From Sphingomonas kyeonggiensis (GTDB lineage Bacteria > Pseudomonadota > Alphaproteobacteria > Sphingomonadales > Sphingomonadaceae): a stretch of DNA of 64,000 nucleotides. The notes under the pieces were generated by a model. The model was not told the origin of the DNA. It was given only the letters and a program-made list of their open reading frames with translations, and ran no database searches. Numbering within the stretch: the first letter of the stretch is position 1; every line of letters starts with the position of its first letter. Shown piece by piece: positions 8,617 through 17,611 of this stretch. Made by a program: the position numbers and the translations under genes. Location of the stretch: assembly GCF_014204495.1 (NCBI RefSeq), contig NZ_JACHLN010000002.1:930001-994000 (forward strand), written 5' to 3'.

Positions 8617-8654
8617 CTTTGCATTTCGCGCCAGCTACTTGGCAGTTCACGCCA
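8617..8654. promoter_or_regulatory. Direct-repeat operator candidate for the AraC-family regulator
   Basis: Two 17-mers, CTTTGCATTTCGCGCCA (8617-8633) and CTTGGCAGTTCACGCCA (8638-8654), match at 14 of 17 positions and are offset by exactly 21 bp, two helical turns. This is the classic spacing for AraC/XylS-type half-sites. They lie in the 172-bp gap between the kinase and the araC-type gene. Confidence 0.6.
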
Positions 8655-8710
8655 CCACGCATAGGATTCGTAATGTTCCGGATGCACTCCGGGCATGGGG
8701 AGGGTCCTGC

Positions 8711-9793
8711 ATGGCGTCTGCACGTGCGGCCATACTGAGGAACTATGTTTCGGTCGCCCTGGACGTTGGCCTCGATCCTTATCGCATACTTGCCGACACC
8801 GGAGTCAGCCCATCACAACTTCGCAATCCTGAGGAAAGACTGCCCCGGGGCGCGATCGCATCGATCCTCGAACGCTCGGCCATCGAGGGGAACTGCCCGC
8901 ATTTCGCGATGCTTCTCGCCGAACGGCAGGATCTGTCCTCCTTCGGCCCGATAAGCCTGGTTCTGCAGCAGCAGGAAACGCTGGAGGACGCCATCCGCAT
9001 GCTGGTCCGCTACCAGCACCTGCTCGGCGACCTGCTGACCTTCAACTTCGAGCTCGGCGGCGACAGCGCACTGGTGCGGACCCAGATCATCAGCAACATC
9101 GACTTCGTGCCGCGCCAGGCGCATGAAGCGGTAGGCTCGATCCTGTCCCGCGCCTTTACCGAGATCGGCGGCGAACGGTGGAAGCCGGACTGCCTGCACT
9201 TCATGCATGCCGCCCCCCGCTCGCTGGAATTCCATCACCGCATACTCGGCTGCCCGGTAGTCTTCGGGAGCGATGTGAACGGGATCGTCTACAGCCGCGA
9301 GGCGCTGCGGGCGCGCAATCCGAGCTACCGCGCCAACCTCGCCGCCTACGCCAACAGCTATTTCGAGGCGCAATTCCCTTCGGCCCCGCCACAGAGCCAG
9401 ACGGACCGCGCCCGCCAGGCGCTCTATCTCCTGCTCGCCTCGGGCAACGCTTCGATCGAGAGCGTGGCGCGCCATCTCAGCGTTTCCCCGCGCACGCTCC
9501 AGCGCCGCCTCGAAACCGAAGGCACCGGGTTCAGCGCGGTATTGAACGCCGTCCGCAAGGAGCTGGTGGTCCGGCACCTGCTCAACAATGTCCACTCGCT
9601 CGCCACCGTCGGCGAGATGCTGGGCTATACGTCGCCGGCCGCGTTCACCCGCTGGTTCAGTTCGGAATTCGGCATGTCGCCCAGCGCGTGGCGACGTTCG
9701 AGCAACGATGATCACAAGGATGCCGACCCACCGGAGGAAGACGAGTCCGGGCGGGCCGGCCAACAGGGACTATCCGCGCCACATCCCCTCTGA
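8711..9793 (+). CDS. AraC-family transcriptional regulator
   Basis: 360 residues. Residues about 15-200 match the arabinose-binding-like N-terminal domain seen in OruR/ArgR/MmsR-type regulators (SILERSAIEGNCPHFAMLLAE, CPVVFGSDVNGIVYS). Residues about 235-335 are the double helix-turn-helix (IESVARHLSVSPRTLQRRL and ATVGEMLGYTSPAAFTRWF). ATG 8711 is preceded by GGGGAGGG at 6-base spacing; the frame is open far upstream but that part runs antisense to the kinase. The ligand is unknown. Divergence from the kinase gene and the direct repeat between them suggest autoregulation and control of the kinase. Confidence 0.92.
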   Translation: MASARAAILRNYVSVALDVGLDPYRILADTGVSPSQLRNPEERLPRGAIASILERSAIEGNCPHFAMLLAERQDLSSFGPISLVLQQQETLEDAIRMLVRYQHLLGDLLTFNFELGGDSALVRTQIISNIDFVPRQAHEAVGSILSRAFTEIGGERWKPDCLHFMHAAPRSLEFHHRILGCPVVFGSDVNGIVYSREALRARNPSYRANLAAYANSYFEAQFPSAPPQSQTDRARQALYLLLASGNASIESVARHLSVSPRTLQRRLETEGTGFSAVLNAVRKELVVRHLLNNVHSLATVGEMLGYTSPAAFTRWFSSEFGMSPSAWRRSSNDDHKDADPPEEDESGRAGQQGLSAPHPL

Positions 9794-9850
9794 GGGCAAC
9801 CGACACGCCCTCCCCTTGCGACTCTCTCGCGCGCCTGCGATGTTCCCGCG

Positions 9851-10867
9851 ATGCGAGACCTCGACACTTTCATCGCCGGCCTGCCCAAGGCGGAACTGCA
9901 CCTTCACATCGAAGGTAGCCTCGAGCCCGAGCAGATGTTCGCCTTTGCCCAGCGCAACAACGTCGCCATCCCCTTCGCCTCGGTGGAGGAAGTGCGCGCG
10001 GCCTATGAGTTCTCGAACCTGCAGGACTTCCTCGACATCTATTATGCCGGCGCCGACGTGCTGCGCACCGAGGAGGATTTCCGCGACCTGGCCCTCGCCT
10101 ATTTCGAGCGCGTGGCGAAGGACGGCGTGGTCCATGCCGAGATCTTCTTCGATCCGCAGACCCACACGCACCGCGGCATCCCCTTCGGGGTAGTCGCCAA
10201 CGGCCTGCTCGCCGGCATGGACGAGGCCGAGAGCCGGCTCGGCATCACCTCGAAGCTGATCCTCTGCTTCCTGCGCCATCTCGACGAGGAAGACGCCTTC
10301 AAGACGCTGACCCAGGCCCAGCCCTGGATCGACCGGATCGCCGGCGTGGGCCTCGACTCCTCGGAAGTCGGCCATCCGCCCTCCAAGTTCGAGCGCGTCT
10401 TCGCCGCCGCCGCCGCGATGGGCCTCAAGCGTGTCGCCCATGCCGGCGAGGAAGGCCCACCCGCCTATGTGGAGGAAGCGCTCGACCTGCTCGCGGTCGA
10501 CCGGCTCGACCATGGCAATCGCAGCCTCGAGGACCCGGCGCTGGTCGCCCGTCTCGCCCGCTCGTCGATGACGCTGACCGTCTGCCCGCTTTCCAACGTC
10601 AAGCTGTGCAATGTGGCCTCGGTCGATGTGCATCCGATCGACCGGATGCTCGAGCTCGGGTTGCGCGCGACAGTCAATTCGGACGACCCGGCCTATTTCG
10701 GCGGCTATGTCGCCGATAATTACCGCGCGATCGCGCAGGGCCGCGATCTCAGCCGCCGCGACCTGGTGACGCTGGCGCGGAACTCTTTCCTGGGCTCGTT
10801 CCTTTCGGACGACGAAGTCGCCACCCACCTCGCCCGGGTAGACGCCTATGCGGAGGAACACGCTTGA
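9851..10867 (+). CDS. Adenine deaminase (adenosine deaminase superfamily)
   Basis: 338-residue zinc-dependent amidohydrolase. ELHLHIEGS (His17, His19) binds the metal; later motifs are VAHAGEEGPP, RLDHGNRSLED, TVCPLSNVKLCNV and NSDDPAYF. The CPLSNVKL signature and the absence of ribose-pocket features favour the adenine deaminase subgroup (adenine to hypoxanthine) over adenosine deaminase. The stop overlaps a TTG start of a phosphoribosyltransferase, which fits salvage of the resulting base. Start ATG 9851 has no clear ribosome binding site. Confidence 0.85.
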   Translation: MRDLDTFIAGLPKAELHLHIEGSLEPEQMFAFAQRNNVAIPFASVEEVRAAYEFSNLQDFLDIYYAGADVLRTEEDFRDLALAYFERVAKDGVVHAEIFFDPQTHTHRGIPFGVVANGLLAGMDEAESRLGITSKLILCFLRHLDEEDAFKTLTQAQPWIDRIAGVGLDSSEVGHPPSKFERVFAAAAAMGLKRVAHAGEEGPPAYVEEALDLLAVDRLDHGNRSLEDPALVARLARSSMTLTVCPLSNVKLCNVASVDVHPIDRMLELGLRATVNSDDPAYFGGYVADNYRAIAQGRDLSRRDLVTLARNSFLGSFLSDDEVATHLARVDAYAEEHA

Positions 10868-11376
10868 GCATCGTCTTCACCCATTTCACCCACGAGGAGA
10901 TGGTCGCGGGCATCCACGCCATCGCCGGCGATGCCGAGGCCTGGAACCCCACCCTTCTGGTCGGCATCGGCCGCGGCGGGCTGACGCCGGCGGTATTCCT
11001 GTCGCACCGCATGGGCCTGCCGCTGGTCTCGATCGACTATTCGACCAAGATCGCCCAGTTCGGCGAGGAACTGGTATCGGTGCTCGCCCGGCGGACGCGC
11101 GACGGCGACCGGCTGCTGTTCGTCGAGGACATCAACGACAGCGGCAAGACGATCGGCGAGCTTCGCGCCGAACTGGCTGCCGAGGGCGCGATCGCCAGCC
11201 GCATCCGCTTCGCCGTGCTGCTCGACAATATCCGCTCGTCGCAGCAGGTCGATTATCGCTCGCGCCGGATCGACCGTTCGATCGACAAGGACTGGTTCGT
11301 CTTCCCCTGGGAGGCGATGGCCCCGCGCGACACGCTGGCGGAAGACGCCATGGAAGTTCCCGAACGACTCGCGTGA
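10864..11376 (+). CDS. Purine-type phosphoribosyltransferase
   Basis: 170 residues with a type I PRTase fold: LLVGIGRGGLTPAVFLSHRM near the N-terminus and a PRPP loop LLFVEDINDSGKTI around residues 80-93. It starts at TTG, with GGAGG 7 bases upstream and a 4-base overlap with the adenine deaminase. Context suggests hypoxanthine/xanthine/guanine salvage to the nucleotide, but the base specificity cannot be read from the sequence. Confidence 0.85.
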   Translation: MSIVFTHFTHEEMVAGIHAIAGDAEAWNPTLLVGIGRGGLTPAVFLSHRMGLPLVSIDYSTKIAQFGEELVSVLARRTRDGDRLLFVEDINDSGKTIGELRAELAAEGAIASRIRFAVLLDNIRSSQQVDYRSRRIDRSIDKDWFVFPWEAMAPRDTLAEDAMEVPERLA

Positions 11377-11499
11377 GTTGCCCGTGACCGTTCAGGCGCT
11401 GTCAATCGTACTTATGGCACGCTCCGTCGCGGACACATCCCTGTCGGCACGCGTTCGTTCCGTCATAGCAGTGACCAGACCTAACCCTCGGAGAGAAGC

Positions 11500-12111
11500 A
11501 TGTTGAGAACTCCCAAGCGCCCCCGGATCGCAGCGCTGGCTCTCATCCTCGCCGGCAGCATCTCGCTGTCCGCCTGTATGACCGCGACCCCCTATCAGCC
11601 GGCAACGGGCAACGGCACCGCCGCGCGCAACGGCTATTCGGACACCCAGATCGAAAGCAATCGCTTCCGCGTCAGCTTCGCGGGCAACAGCCTGACGGCG
11701 CGCGAGACGGTCGAGCGCTACCTGCTCTATCGGGCGGCCGAGCTCACCCTGCAGCAGGGCTTCGACTATTTCGTGCTCGCGGATCGCGACACCGAGAAGA
11801 AGACCGACGTCGTCCGTACGCCGGGCGCATGGGGCGGCCCCGGCTGGGGCGGCGGTCCCTGGGGATATTGGAGCCCGTCCTGGCGCTTCTATCGCGGCCC
11901 GCGCTGGGGCTGGCGCAGCTGGGATCCCTTCTATGACGATCCCTTCTGGCGCGATCGCGACTGGGACTATCGCACCGTCACCCAATATGAAGCGATGGCC
12001 GAAGTAGTAATGGGCAAGGGTCCGAAGCCGGCCGACAATGTCCGCGCCTTCGACGCGCACGAAGTGGTCAACCGCCTTGGCCCGTCGATCCAGATGCCGA
12101 CCGCAAAGTAA
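11500..12111 (+). CDS. CC0125/CC1285-type lipoprotein
   Basis: 203 residues with a lipoprotein signal peptide; lipobox LSAC with Cys26. The mature part has YSDTQIESNRFRVSFAGNS and ETVERYLLYRAAELTLQQG, typical of this alphaproteobacterial lipoprotein family, then a Gly/Trp/Arg/Asp-rich segment (about residues 108-155) and a C-terminal EAMAEVVMGKGPKP. Likely anchored in the outer membrane; the biochemical role is unknown. GGAGAG lies just upstream of the ATG and a terminator follows. Confidence 0.85.
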   Translation: MLRTPKRPRIAALALILAGSISLSACMTATPYQPATGNGTAARNGYSDTQIESNRFRVSFAGNSLTARETVERYLLYRAAELTLQQGFDYFVLADRDTEKKTDVVRTPGAWGGPGWGGGPWGYWSPSWRFYRGPRWGWRSWDPFYDDPFWRDRDWDYRTVTQYEAMAEVVMGKGPKPADNVRAFDAHEVVNRLGPSIQMPTAK

Positions 12112-12154
12112 GCGGGCACGAAAACCCTTCCTGCCCGCGCGGGAAGGACTTCGA

Positions 12155-12184
12155 GAGGGAGGGCCAGTCAGCCCTCCCTTTTCT
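12155..12184 (+). terminator. Rho-independent terminator of the lipoprotein gene
   Basis: GAGGGAGGGC pairs with GCCCTCCCTTTTC across a CAGTCA loop, and the arm runs into TTTTCTTTT. It starts 44 bp after the stop codon. Confidence 0.85.
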
Positions 12185-12319
12185 TTTGCCTGAGACCGGG
12201 CCCGTTCCAACACCGGCGGCGAGGACCACTCGCGAAAGTACACGAAGTACACGCCAAGAGCTGGTTTCCGCGGCACTGAAGCTGACAAGCTTCCCGGATT
12301 CGCCGCGCCCCCAGGAATC

Positions 12320-12401
12320 GCCATCCCCGCACAGGCGGGAATCCAGGGTTACAGGCGATGCGCTCTTTGCCCTGGATTCCCGCCTGCGCGGGGATGACGG
12401 G
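12320..12401. repeat. REP-like inverted pair (GCGCAGGCGGGGAT family)
   Basis: CCATCCCCGCACAGGCGGGA and CCCGCCTGCGCGGGGATGAC face each other across about 40 bases. It sits between the convergent lipoprotein and secA genes, 38 bp from the secA stop, where it may also act as a transcription end. Nothing coding is seen in the 327-bp gap 12112-12438. Confidence 0.75.
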
Positions 12402-12438
12402 ATTTGGGAGGGCGGACCCAAGGTCCGCCCCAACCGGA

Positions 12439-15180
12439 TCAGGCCACCTGGCCGTGGCAATGCTTGTACTTGCGGCCCGAGCCGCACGGGCACGGCGCGT
12501 TGCGGCTGACCAGCCCTTCCCACTGCGCCGGATCGGTGCCGAGATCCTCAGGCGACGGCTGGGGAATCCCCAGCTGCGGCAGCCGCGTGGTGACCAGGCC
12601 GGCAGCACCGCCGTCATAGTCATAGGTATCGTCGTCGCCGGTCAGCGGGTCGATATGCGTGGTCAGGAAGTCGGGCAGCTGCGGCAGCTCGGGTGCCGGC
12701 TCCATGCGGAACTGGGCGAAGGCGAGCGTGCGCGTCACGTCCTCGCGGATTTGGCCGAGCATGCGCTCGAACATCGCGAACGCTTCGTGCTTGTACTCGT
12801 TGATCGGCGTCTTCTGGGCATAGGCGCGCAGATGGACGACCTGACGGAGCGCATCGAGCATCGCGAGATGCTCCTTCCAGTGATGGTCGAGATTCTGCAG
12901 CAGGATCGACTTCTCGATCGGGCTCCAGGTCTCGGGCTCGAGGTCGGCCGCCTTGGCTTCGACCAGCTGGTCGGCTGCGGTGCGGATGCGCTCCTCGACC
13001 ATTTCCGGCTCGATCTGCGCTTCGTCGCGGATCCACTGATCGACCGGCGCCTCGACATTGAGGGTGCCGACCAGCTTCTCCTTGAGCTCCTCGACCTTCC
13101 ACTGCTCGGGGTAGGAGCCGTGCGGGCAATATTCGCCGACGATGGCGTTGACCGTTTCCGCGCGCATGTCCGCGACGACGTCACCCACCGTCTCGGCATC
13201 CATGATGTCCGCGCGCTGCTCGTAGATCACCTTGCGCTGGTCGTTCATCACGTCATCATATTCGACGACCTGCTTGCGGATGTCGTAGTTGCGCGCCTCG
13301 ACCTTGCGCTGCGCGGTCTCGATCGCCTTGGACAGCCACTTCGAGCCGATCGCCTCGCCATCCTCGATATTGTTGCGCATCATCTTGGCGAACAGCGTGT
13401 TCGAACCGAAGATGCGCAGCAGATCATCGTCCAGGCTGAGGTAGAATCGCGACAGGCCCGGATCGCCCTGGCGGCCCGAACGGCCGCGCAGCTGGTTATC
13501 GATGCGACGGCTCTCATGGCGCTCGGTACCGAGCACGAACAGGCCGCCGGCTTCCTTCACCTTCTGCTTCTCGGCATCGATCTCGGCCTTGATCTGCTGG
13601 ATCGCCGCTTCCTTGGCGGGGCCTTCCTCCATTTCGGAAAGCTCGTCATGGACGCGGAATTCAAGGTTGCCGCCCAGCTGGATGTCGGTACCGCGGCCGG
13701 CCATGTTGGTGGCGATGGTCACCGCACCCAGGCGACCCGCCTGCGCGACGATATGCGCTTCATGCTCGTGCTGGCGGGCGTTGAGCACGCTATGCTCCAC
13801 GCCTTCCTTCTCCAGGAACTCGGAGAGCATCTCGCTCTTCTCGATCGAGACGGTGCCGACCAGCACCGGCTGGCCCTTGGCGGAGTGCAGCTTGATCTTC
13901 TTGGCGATCGCAGCGAACTTTTCGTCGAGCGTCTTGTAGAACTCGTCCTCCTCGTCGACGCGCTGCACCGGCAGGTTGGTCGGGATGGTGACGACGTTCA
14001 TCTTGTAGATGTCGAAGAATTCCGGCGCCTCGGTCGCCGCGGTGCCCGTCATGCCGCCCAGCTTCGGGTACATGCGGAAATAGTTCTGGAAGGTGATCGA
14101 GGCGAGCGTCTGGTTCTCGGGCTCGATGTTGACGCCTTCCTTGGCTTCCACTGCCTGGTGCAGGCCGTCCGACCAGCGGCGGCCGTCCATCATGCGGCCG
14201 GTGAACTCGTCGATGATGACGACCTTGTCGTCCTTCACGATATAGTCGATGTCGCGCTTGAACATCACGTTCGCGCGCAGCGCCTGGTTCAGGTGGTGGA
14301 CGACCTGGGTGTTCTCGAAGTCATAGAGATTGGCACCCTGGAGCAGACCGGCGGCCTCGAGCATGCGCTCGACCTTCTCGGTGCCGTCCTCGGTCAGCAC
14401 GATGGTGCGCTGCTTCTCGTCCTTCTCGTAATCCTCGGGCACGAGCTGCTTCACGACCACGTCCACGCCCATATAGAGCTCGGACTTGTCGTCGGTCGGG
14501 CCCGAGATGATCAGCGGAGTGCGCGCCTCGTCGATCAGGATCGAGTCGACTTCGTCGACGATCGCGAAGTTGAAGGGACGCTGCGTCATCGACGCGCGAT
14601 CATATTTCATGTTGTCGCGAAGGTAGTCGAAGCCGAATTCGTTGTTCGTGCCGTAGGTGATGTCCGCGGCATAGGCCTCGCGGCGCTCATGATCCGACAG
14701 GTTCGGAATGATCACGCCGGTGGTGAGCCCGAGGAAACGATAGACGCGCCCCATCCAGTCCGCGTCACGCGAAGCGAGATAGTCGTTGACGGTGACGACG
14801 TGCACGCCATCGCCCGGCAGCGCGTTGAGATAGGTCGCGAGCGTGGCGACCAGGGTCTTGCCCTCGCCGGTGCGCATCTCGGCGATCTCGCCGCGGTGGA
14901 GCACGATGCCGCCGACCATCTGCACGTCATAATGGCGCTGGCCGAGCACGCGCTTGGCAGCCTCGCGCACCGTGGCGAAGGCTTCGGGGAGCAGCGCGTC
15001 GAGCTTCTCGCCATTGGCGAGGCGCTCGCGGAACTTCACGGTCTGGTTCGAGAGCTCCTCGTCGCTCATCGCCTGCAGCGCGGGCTCGAAGCCGGCGATC
15101 TTCTTGACGATACCGTCGAGCGACTTGACGTAGCGATCGTTCGAGGAACCGAACAGGGTCTTGGCAAAACCGCCGAGCAT
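12439..15180 (-). CDS. secA: Protein translocase ATPase SecA
   Basis: Full-length 913-residue motor of the general secretion pathway, driving preproteins through SecYEG at the inner membrane. The Walker A motif MRTGEGKT is at 102-109, the Walker B region reads [16 protein letters not shown], the motif [14 protein letters not shown] and helicase II motifs ([30 protein letters not shown]) are present, and the C-terminal zinc/SecB-binding tail [14 protein letters not shown] is intact. It is monocistronic; a small open frame lies upstream on the same strand. Confidence 0.98.
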   Translation of the reverse strand: MLGGFAKTLFGSSNDRYVKSLDGIVKKIAGFEPALQAMSDEELSNQTVKFRERLANGEKLDALLPEAFATVREAAKRVLGQRHYDVQMVGGIVLHRGEIAEMRTGEGKTLVATLATYLNALPGDGVHVVTVNDYLASRDADWMGRVYRFLGLTTGVIIPNLSDHERREAYAADITYGTNNEFGFDYLRDNMKYDRASMTQRPFNFAIVDEVDSILIDEARTPLIISGPTDDKSELYMGVDVVVKQLVPEDYEKDEKQRTIVLTEDGTEKVERMLEAAGLLQGANLYDFENTQVVHHLNQALRANVMFKRDIDYIVKDDKVVIIDEFTGRMMDGRRWSDGLHQAVEAKEGVNIEPENQTLASITFQNYFRMYPKLGGMTGTAATEAPEFFDIYKMNVVTIPTNLPVQRVDEEDEFYKTLDEKFAAIAKKIKLHSAKGQPVLVGTVSIEKSEMLSEFLEKEGVEHSVLNARQHEHEAHIVAQAGRLGAVTIATNMAGRGTDIQLGGNLEFRVHDELSEMEEGPAKEAAIQQIKAEIDAEKQKVKEAGGLFVLGTERHESRRIDNQLRGRSGRQGDPGLSRFYLSLDDDLLRIFGSNTLFAKMMRNNIEDGEAIGSKWLSKAIETAQRKVEARNYDIRKQVVEYDDVMNDQRKVIYEQRADIMDAETVGDVVADMRAETVNAIVGEYCPHGSYPEQWKVEELKEKLVGTLNVEAPVDQWIRDEAQIEPEMVEERIRTAADQLVEAKAADLEPETWSPIEKSILLQNLDHHWKEHLAMLDALRQVVHLRAYAQKTPINEYKHEAFAMFERMLGQIREDVTRTLAFAQFRMEPAPELPQLPDFLTTHIDPLTGDDDTYDYDGGAAGLVTTRLPQLGIPQPSPEDLGTDPAQWEGLVSRNAPCPCGSGRKYKHCHGQVA

Positions 15181-15297
15181 GGATTTTCCAGTCTATGTCT
15201 TAAGGTGGTCGGACGGGCGCGCAGGCAATGGCCAGCGCCCGTTTGGATGCGGAAACGGAAAAGTACGGCTCCGCGTTTCAGCGGGCCGCAAAAAAGC

Positions 15298-15558
15298 TCA
15301 TTCGAGCCGGCGCTCGAAAGGCAGGTGCGACGCGGCAAGCGCGGTCTGCACGGCCGCAAGCGGCCTGGCCTTTTCGGGGCGAAGGAGCGGCACCGCGGGC
15401 GCCGGCGCAGCGCGGCGGGCCGGAAGCACCGCAGCCTGGGCCGACTGGGCCGCCTGGACCACCGCGATGCCCTGGACCTGCCGGATTCCACCGCGATCGG
15501 CCTGACCGATGCCGGTCAGGCTCGCGAGGAAGGCAGTCAGGAGAAGCAGCAGTTCCAA
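15298..15558 (-). CDS. Possible small Ala/Pro-rich exported protein upstream of secA
   Basis: An 86-codon frame starting at TTG encodes a hydrophobic N-terminus (ELLLLLTAFLASLTGI) that could be a signal anchor, followed by an Ala/Pro/Arg-rich stretch. It fills the gap between secA and the methyltransferase gene in the same orientation. No family is recognised and the ribosome binding site is weak. It may be a real small protein or a chance frame in GC-rich DNA. Confidence 0.35.
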   Translation of the reverse strand: MELLLLLTAFLASLTGIGQADRGGIRQVQGIAVVQAAQSAQAAVLPARRAAPAPAVPLLRPEKARPLAAVQTALAASHLPFERRLE

Positions 15559-15679
15559 AGCAATCTCTGTGACGTGACTAGCGCCCGCCAGCCAGGCGGG
15601 CGCAACACAGACATAGTGACTGCTATGGCATTCGTCTAACTAAAAGCTCGGCCGGACGTGTCGCCTCGCCGCAGCCGGG

Positions 15680-16453
15680 TCACTCGCCCCATACCGCCCA
15701 GGCGCAATAGGGCTGATGCGGGAAGCGACGCAGGCGCAGATTGCCGAGCCCGACGATCTCATCGAGTGCTCGCGTTTCCCCGGGGAAATGCGGGCAATTG
15801 AGTTCGTCGAACACGAGCAGGGAACCGCGCGTGAGGCGTGGCAGCACCAGCTCGAGCGCGTCGCGGGTCGGCTTGAACACGTCCATGTCGAAGATCGCCA
15901 TGGAGACGACCGCCTGGGGGTTCTTCTCCAGCCAGTCCGGCAGCGTGGCACTCACATCGCCCTTCACCAGCTCGTACTTCTGGATCTGCGGGATCGGCGA
16001 AAAGCTCTCATGCAGCGAGAGCAGCTCGGCCAGTTGCGCCTCGTATCCCTGCGACGTCGAATAGTCGCCCGCATTGGAAAAGCCGCCATCCTTGGCGTCG
16101 ACATCGACAAAGCCGCTGAACGTATCGAAGCCGACGATACGGCGGCTGTGATTGAACGGCTCATACATGCCGCGCAGATTGACGAGCAACGACATGGTCG
16201 CGCCCCAGTGCACCCCAAATTCGCAGATCACCCCGGGCACGTCGAGGATCTGGCGATAGAGCATGTCCTGATAGAGGATCCGCGAGATTACCTGCCGCTT
16301 GAGGAACACCATCGAATGATAGTTCCACTGCGGCCCGAATCCGCCCTCGGCAAAGCGCGCCCTGGCCAGGGCGTGGAGCTTCGCGTCGTTATCGGATTCG
16401 GTCGCGGCACGCTGCGTGAATTCACCTTCGATCTTCTGAAGTTCGGTACGCAT
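15680..16453 (-). CDS. TylF/MycF-like class I SAM-dependent methyltransferase
   Basis: 257 residues. The SAM-binding segment VICEFGVHWGATMSLL is followed by IVGFDTFSGF, YELVKGDVSATLPDWL, VSMAIFDMDVFKPTRDAL and SLLVFDELNCPHFPGETRAL, the order and spacing of the TylF family of O-methyltransferases that usually modify sugars. ATG 16453 is preceded by AGGGAGAA; an in-frame ATG at 16480 lacks this. No glycosyltransferase cluster is adjacent, so the acceptor is unknown. Confidence 0.75.
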   Translation of the reverse strand: MRTELQKIEGEFTQRAATESDNDAKLHALARARFAEGGFGPQWNYHSMVFLKRQVISRILYQDMLYRQILDVPGVICEFGVHWGATMSLLVNLRGMYEPFNHSRRIVGFDTFSGFVDVDAKDGGFSNAGDYSTSQGYEAQLAELLSLHESFSPIPQIQKYELVKGDVSATLPDWLEKNPQAVVSMAIFDMDVFKPTRDALELVLPRLTRGSLLVFDELNCPHFPGETRALDEIVGLGNLRLRRFPHQPYCAWAVWGE

Positions 16454-16510
16454 AGATTCTCCCTGCCGTCGCCCCCCCAATTGGACTTCCGCACGGAACT
16501 GACTTCTGCG

Positions 16511-16804
16511 TTACTTCGCCGGAGCTCCCGTGACGAACTCGACCGCAGCCGAGCGCGATTCCGGCGCCTTGCCCTTCTCGACCGGCAAGGTGAGGCTCTG
16601 CACCTGCTGGCAGGCGACCTTGTCGATGCCCGGGCTGCCGCTCGACTGCTCGAGCGTGCACGTGGAGACCGTGCCCTTGCTGGTGAAGTCGAGATGGACA
16701 ATCGGCGCCTTGGTATAGGTGGCCGGAAGCTTCTGCACCGTAATCGTCATGATCGGTGGCACAGCAGTCTGGCCGGCAAGCGCCAGCAGGGTAGCGAAGA
16801 TCAT
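16511..16804 (-). CDS. Small secreted TonB-C-like protein
   Basis: 97 residues with a short hydrophobic leader (MIFATLLALAGQTAVP) and one TonB-C-like repeat: HLDFTSKGTVSTCTLEQSSG, then GIDKVACQQV with two conserved cysteines. The repeat aligns well with the second repeat of the next gene upstream (16906-17556), so the two are tandem paralogues. GAGAGGAAAAAG precedes the ATG. There is no TonB N-terminal anchor or Pro-rich linker, so it is not a canonical TonB. Role unknown. Confidence 0.7.
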   Translation of the reverse strand: MIFATLLALAGQTAVPPIMTITVQKLPATYTKAPIVHLDFTSKGTVSTCTLEQSSGSPGIDKVACQQVQSLTLPVEKGKAPESRSAAVEFVTGAPAK

Positions 16805-16905
16805 CTTTTTCCTCTCGATTCTCTAGGTACCCGCGCATTGGTAACGGGTACCGGACCTTTGTCTACGCGCTCCTTCGTACCTTCGGCACACTTAACCGCG
16901 ATTGG

Positions 16906-17556
16906 TCAGGGGGCCTTGGGTACGTCGACGGAAACCAGCACCATGCGGGTATCCGGCCGCAGCCCGTCCGGACGGGGATCGGGACGCACAGCCTGCGCCA
17001 TCGCCTGGTCGCACGCGACCTTGTCGAGCGGGATGCTGCCGCTGCTGACCTCCGCCCGGCATGAATCGGGCTTGCCTTCGGCGGTGAAATGCACGCGCAG
17101 CAAGGCGGGGCGCGCATAACCCGTCGGGATCTTCTTGAGGTTCAGCTCAATCCCGAGCGGCTCCGGCCGCATTTCCTTGATGCGCTTGTCGCTGTCGCCG
17201 GGGAACTTCCAGGTGAAGCTGCCCTTGTAGATACTGACGATGGCCACGCCGCCTGCATCACGGGCCGGCTGAAACTTGCTGCGTGCCAGCAGGACCCCGC
17301 AGGTGGTCTGATCCAGCTCTATGAAACCCGAGGTCTCGGCGACGCGACAGTCCGTCACCTTGCCGGTCGCATCCACGCGGAGCAGGAAGCCCGTTGTCCC
17401 ATTGGCGTGCTGGGCAAATGCCTTTGTGGGATAATCGTCATCGCTCAGCCACCTCAGCGGCGTGATCGGCGTCGGCCTCGGCTCGGCGCTTGCCCCCGCA
17501 TCCTGCCCGGCGAACGCCATCGCCAGGATCACCGACACACTTGCTCCCAAAACCAT
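16906..17556 (-). CDS. Secreted protein with two TonB-C-like repeats
   Basis: 216 residues from ATG 17556, chosen because GGGGGGAAA lies just upstream; a start at 17592 is open but has no site. A signal peptide (VLGASVSVILAMAFAGQDAG) is followed by two repeats with the pattern G.V..C....SG...D...C: GKVTDCRVAETSGFIELDQT and GKPDSCRAEVSSGSIPLDKV. Each repeat keeps a cysteine pair likely to form a disulfide in the periplasm. It resembles TonB C-terminal domains but has no membrane anchor for ExbBD coupling. It is divergent from argJ, 55 bp away. Confidence 0.75.
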   Translation of the reverse strand: MVLGASVSVILAMAFAGQDAGASAEPRPTPITPLRWLSDDDYPTKAFAQHANGTTGFLLRVDATGKVTDCRVAETSGFIELDQTTCGVLLARSKFQPARDAGGVAIVSIYKGSFTWKFPGDSDKRIKEMRPEPLGIELNLKKIPTGYARPALLRVHFTAEGKPDSCRAEVSSGSIPLDKVACDQAMAQAVRPDPRPDGLRPDTRMVLVSVDVPKAP

Positions 17557-17611
17557 TGATCTTTCCCCCCGCTTGCCCGAAGCGGACGGCAACTTAGCAA
17601 CAGGTTAGCCC

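Noticed and set aside
8321..8710. Upstream extension of the AraC-family gene by 130 codons
   Set aside because: This part is antisense to the histidine kinase gene and crosses the operator; a strong ribosome binding site sits at ATG 8711.
12358..15639. A very long open frame (over 1000 codons) on the plus strand antisense to secA
   Set aside because: It mirrors secA codon structure in GC-rich DNA, is low-complexity (His/Leu/Asp/Gly-rich) and has no recognisable domain; secA on the other strand is certain.
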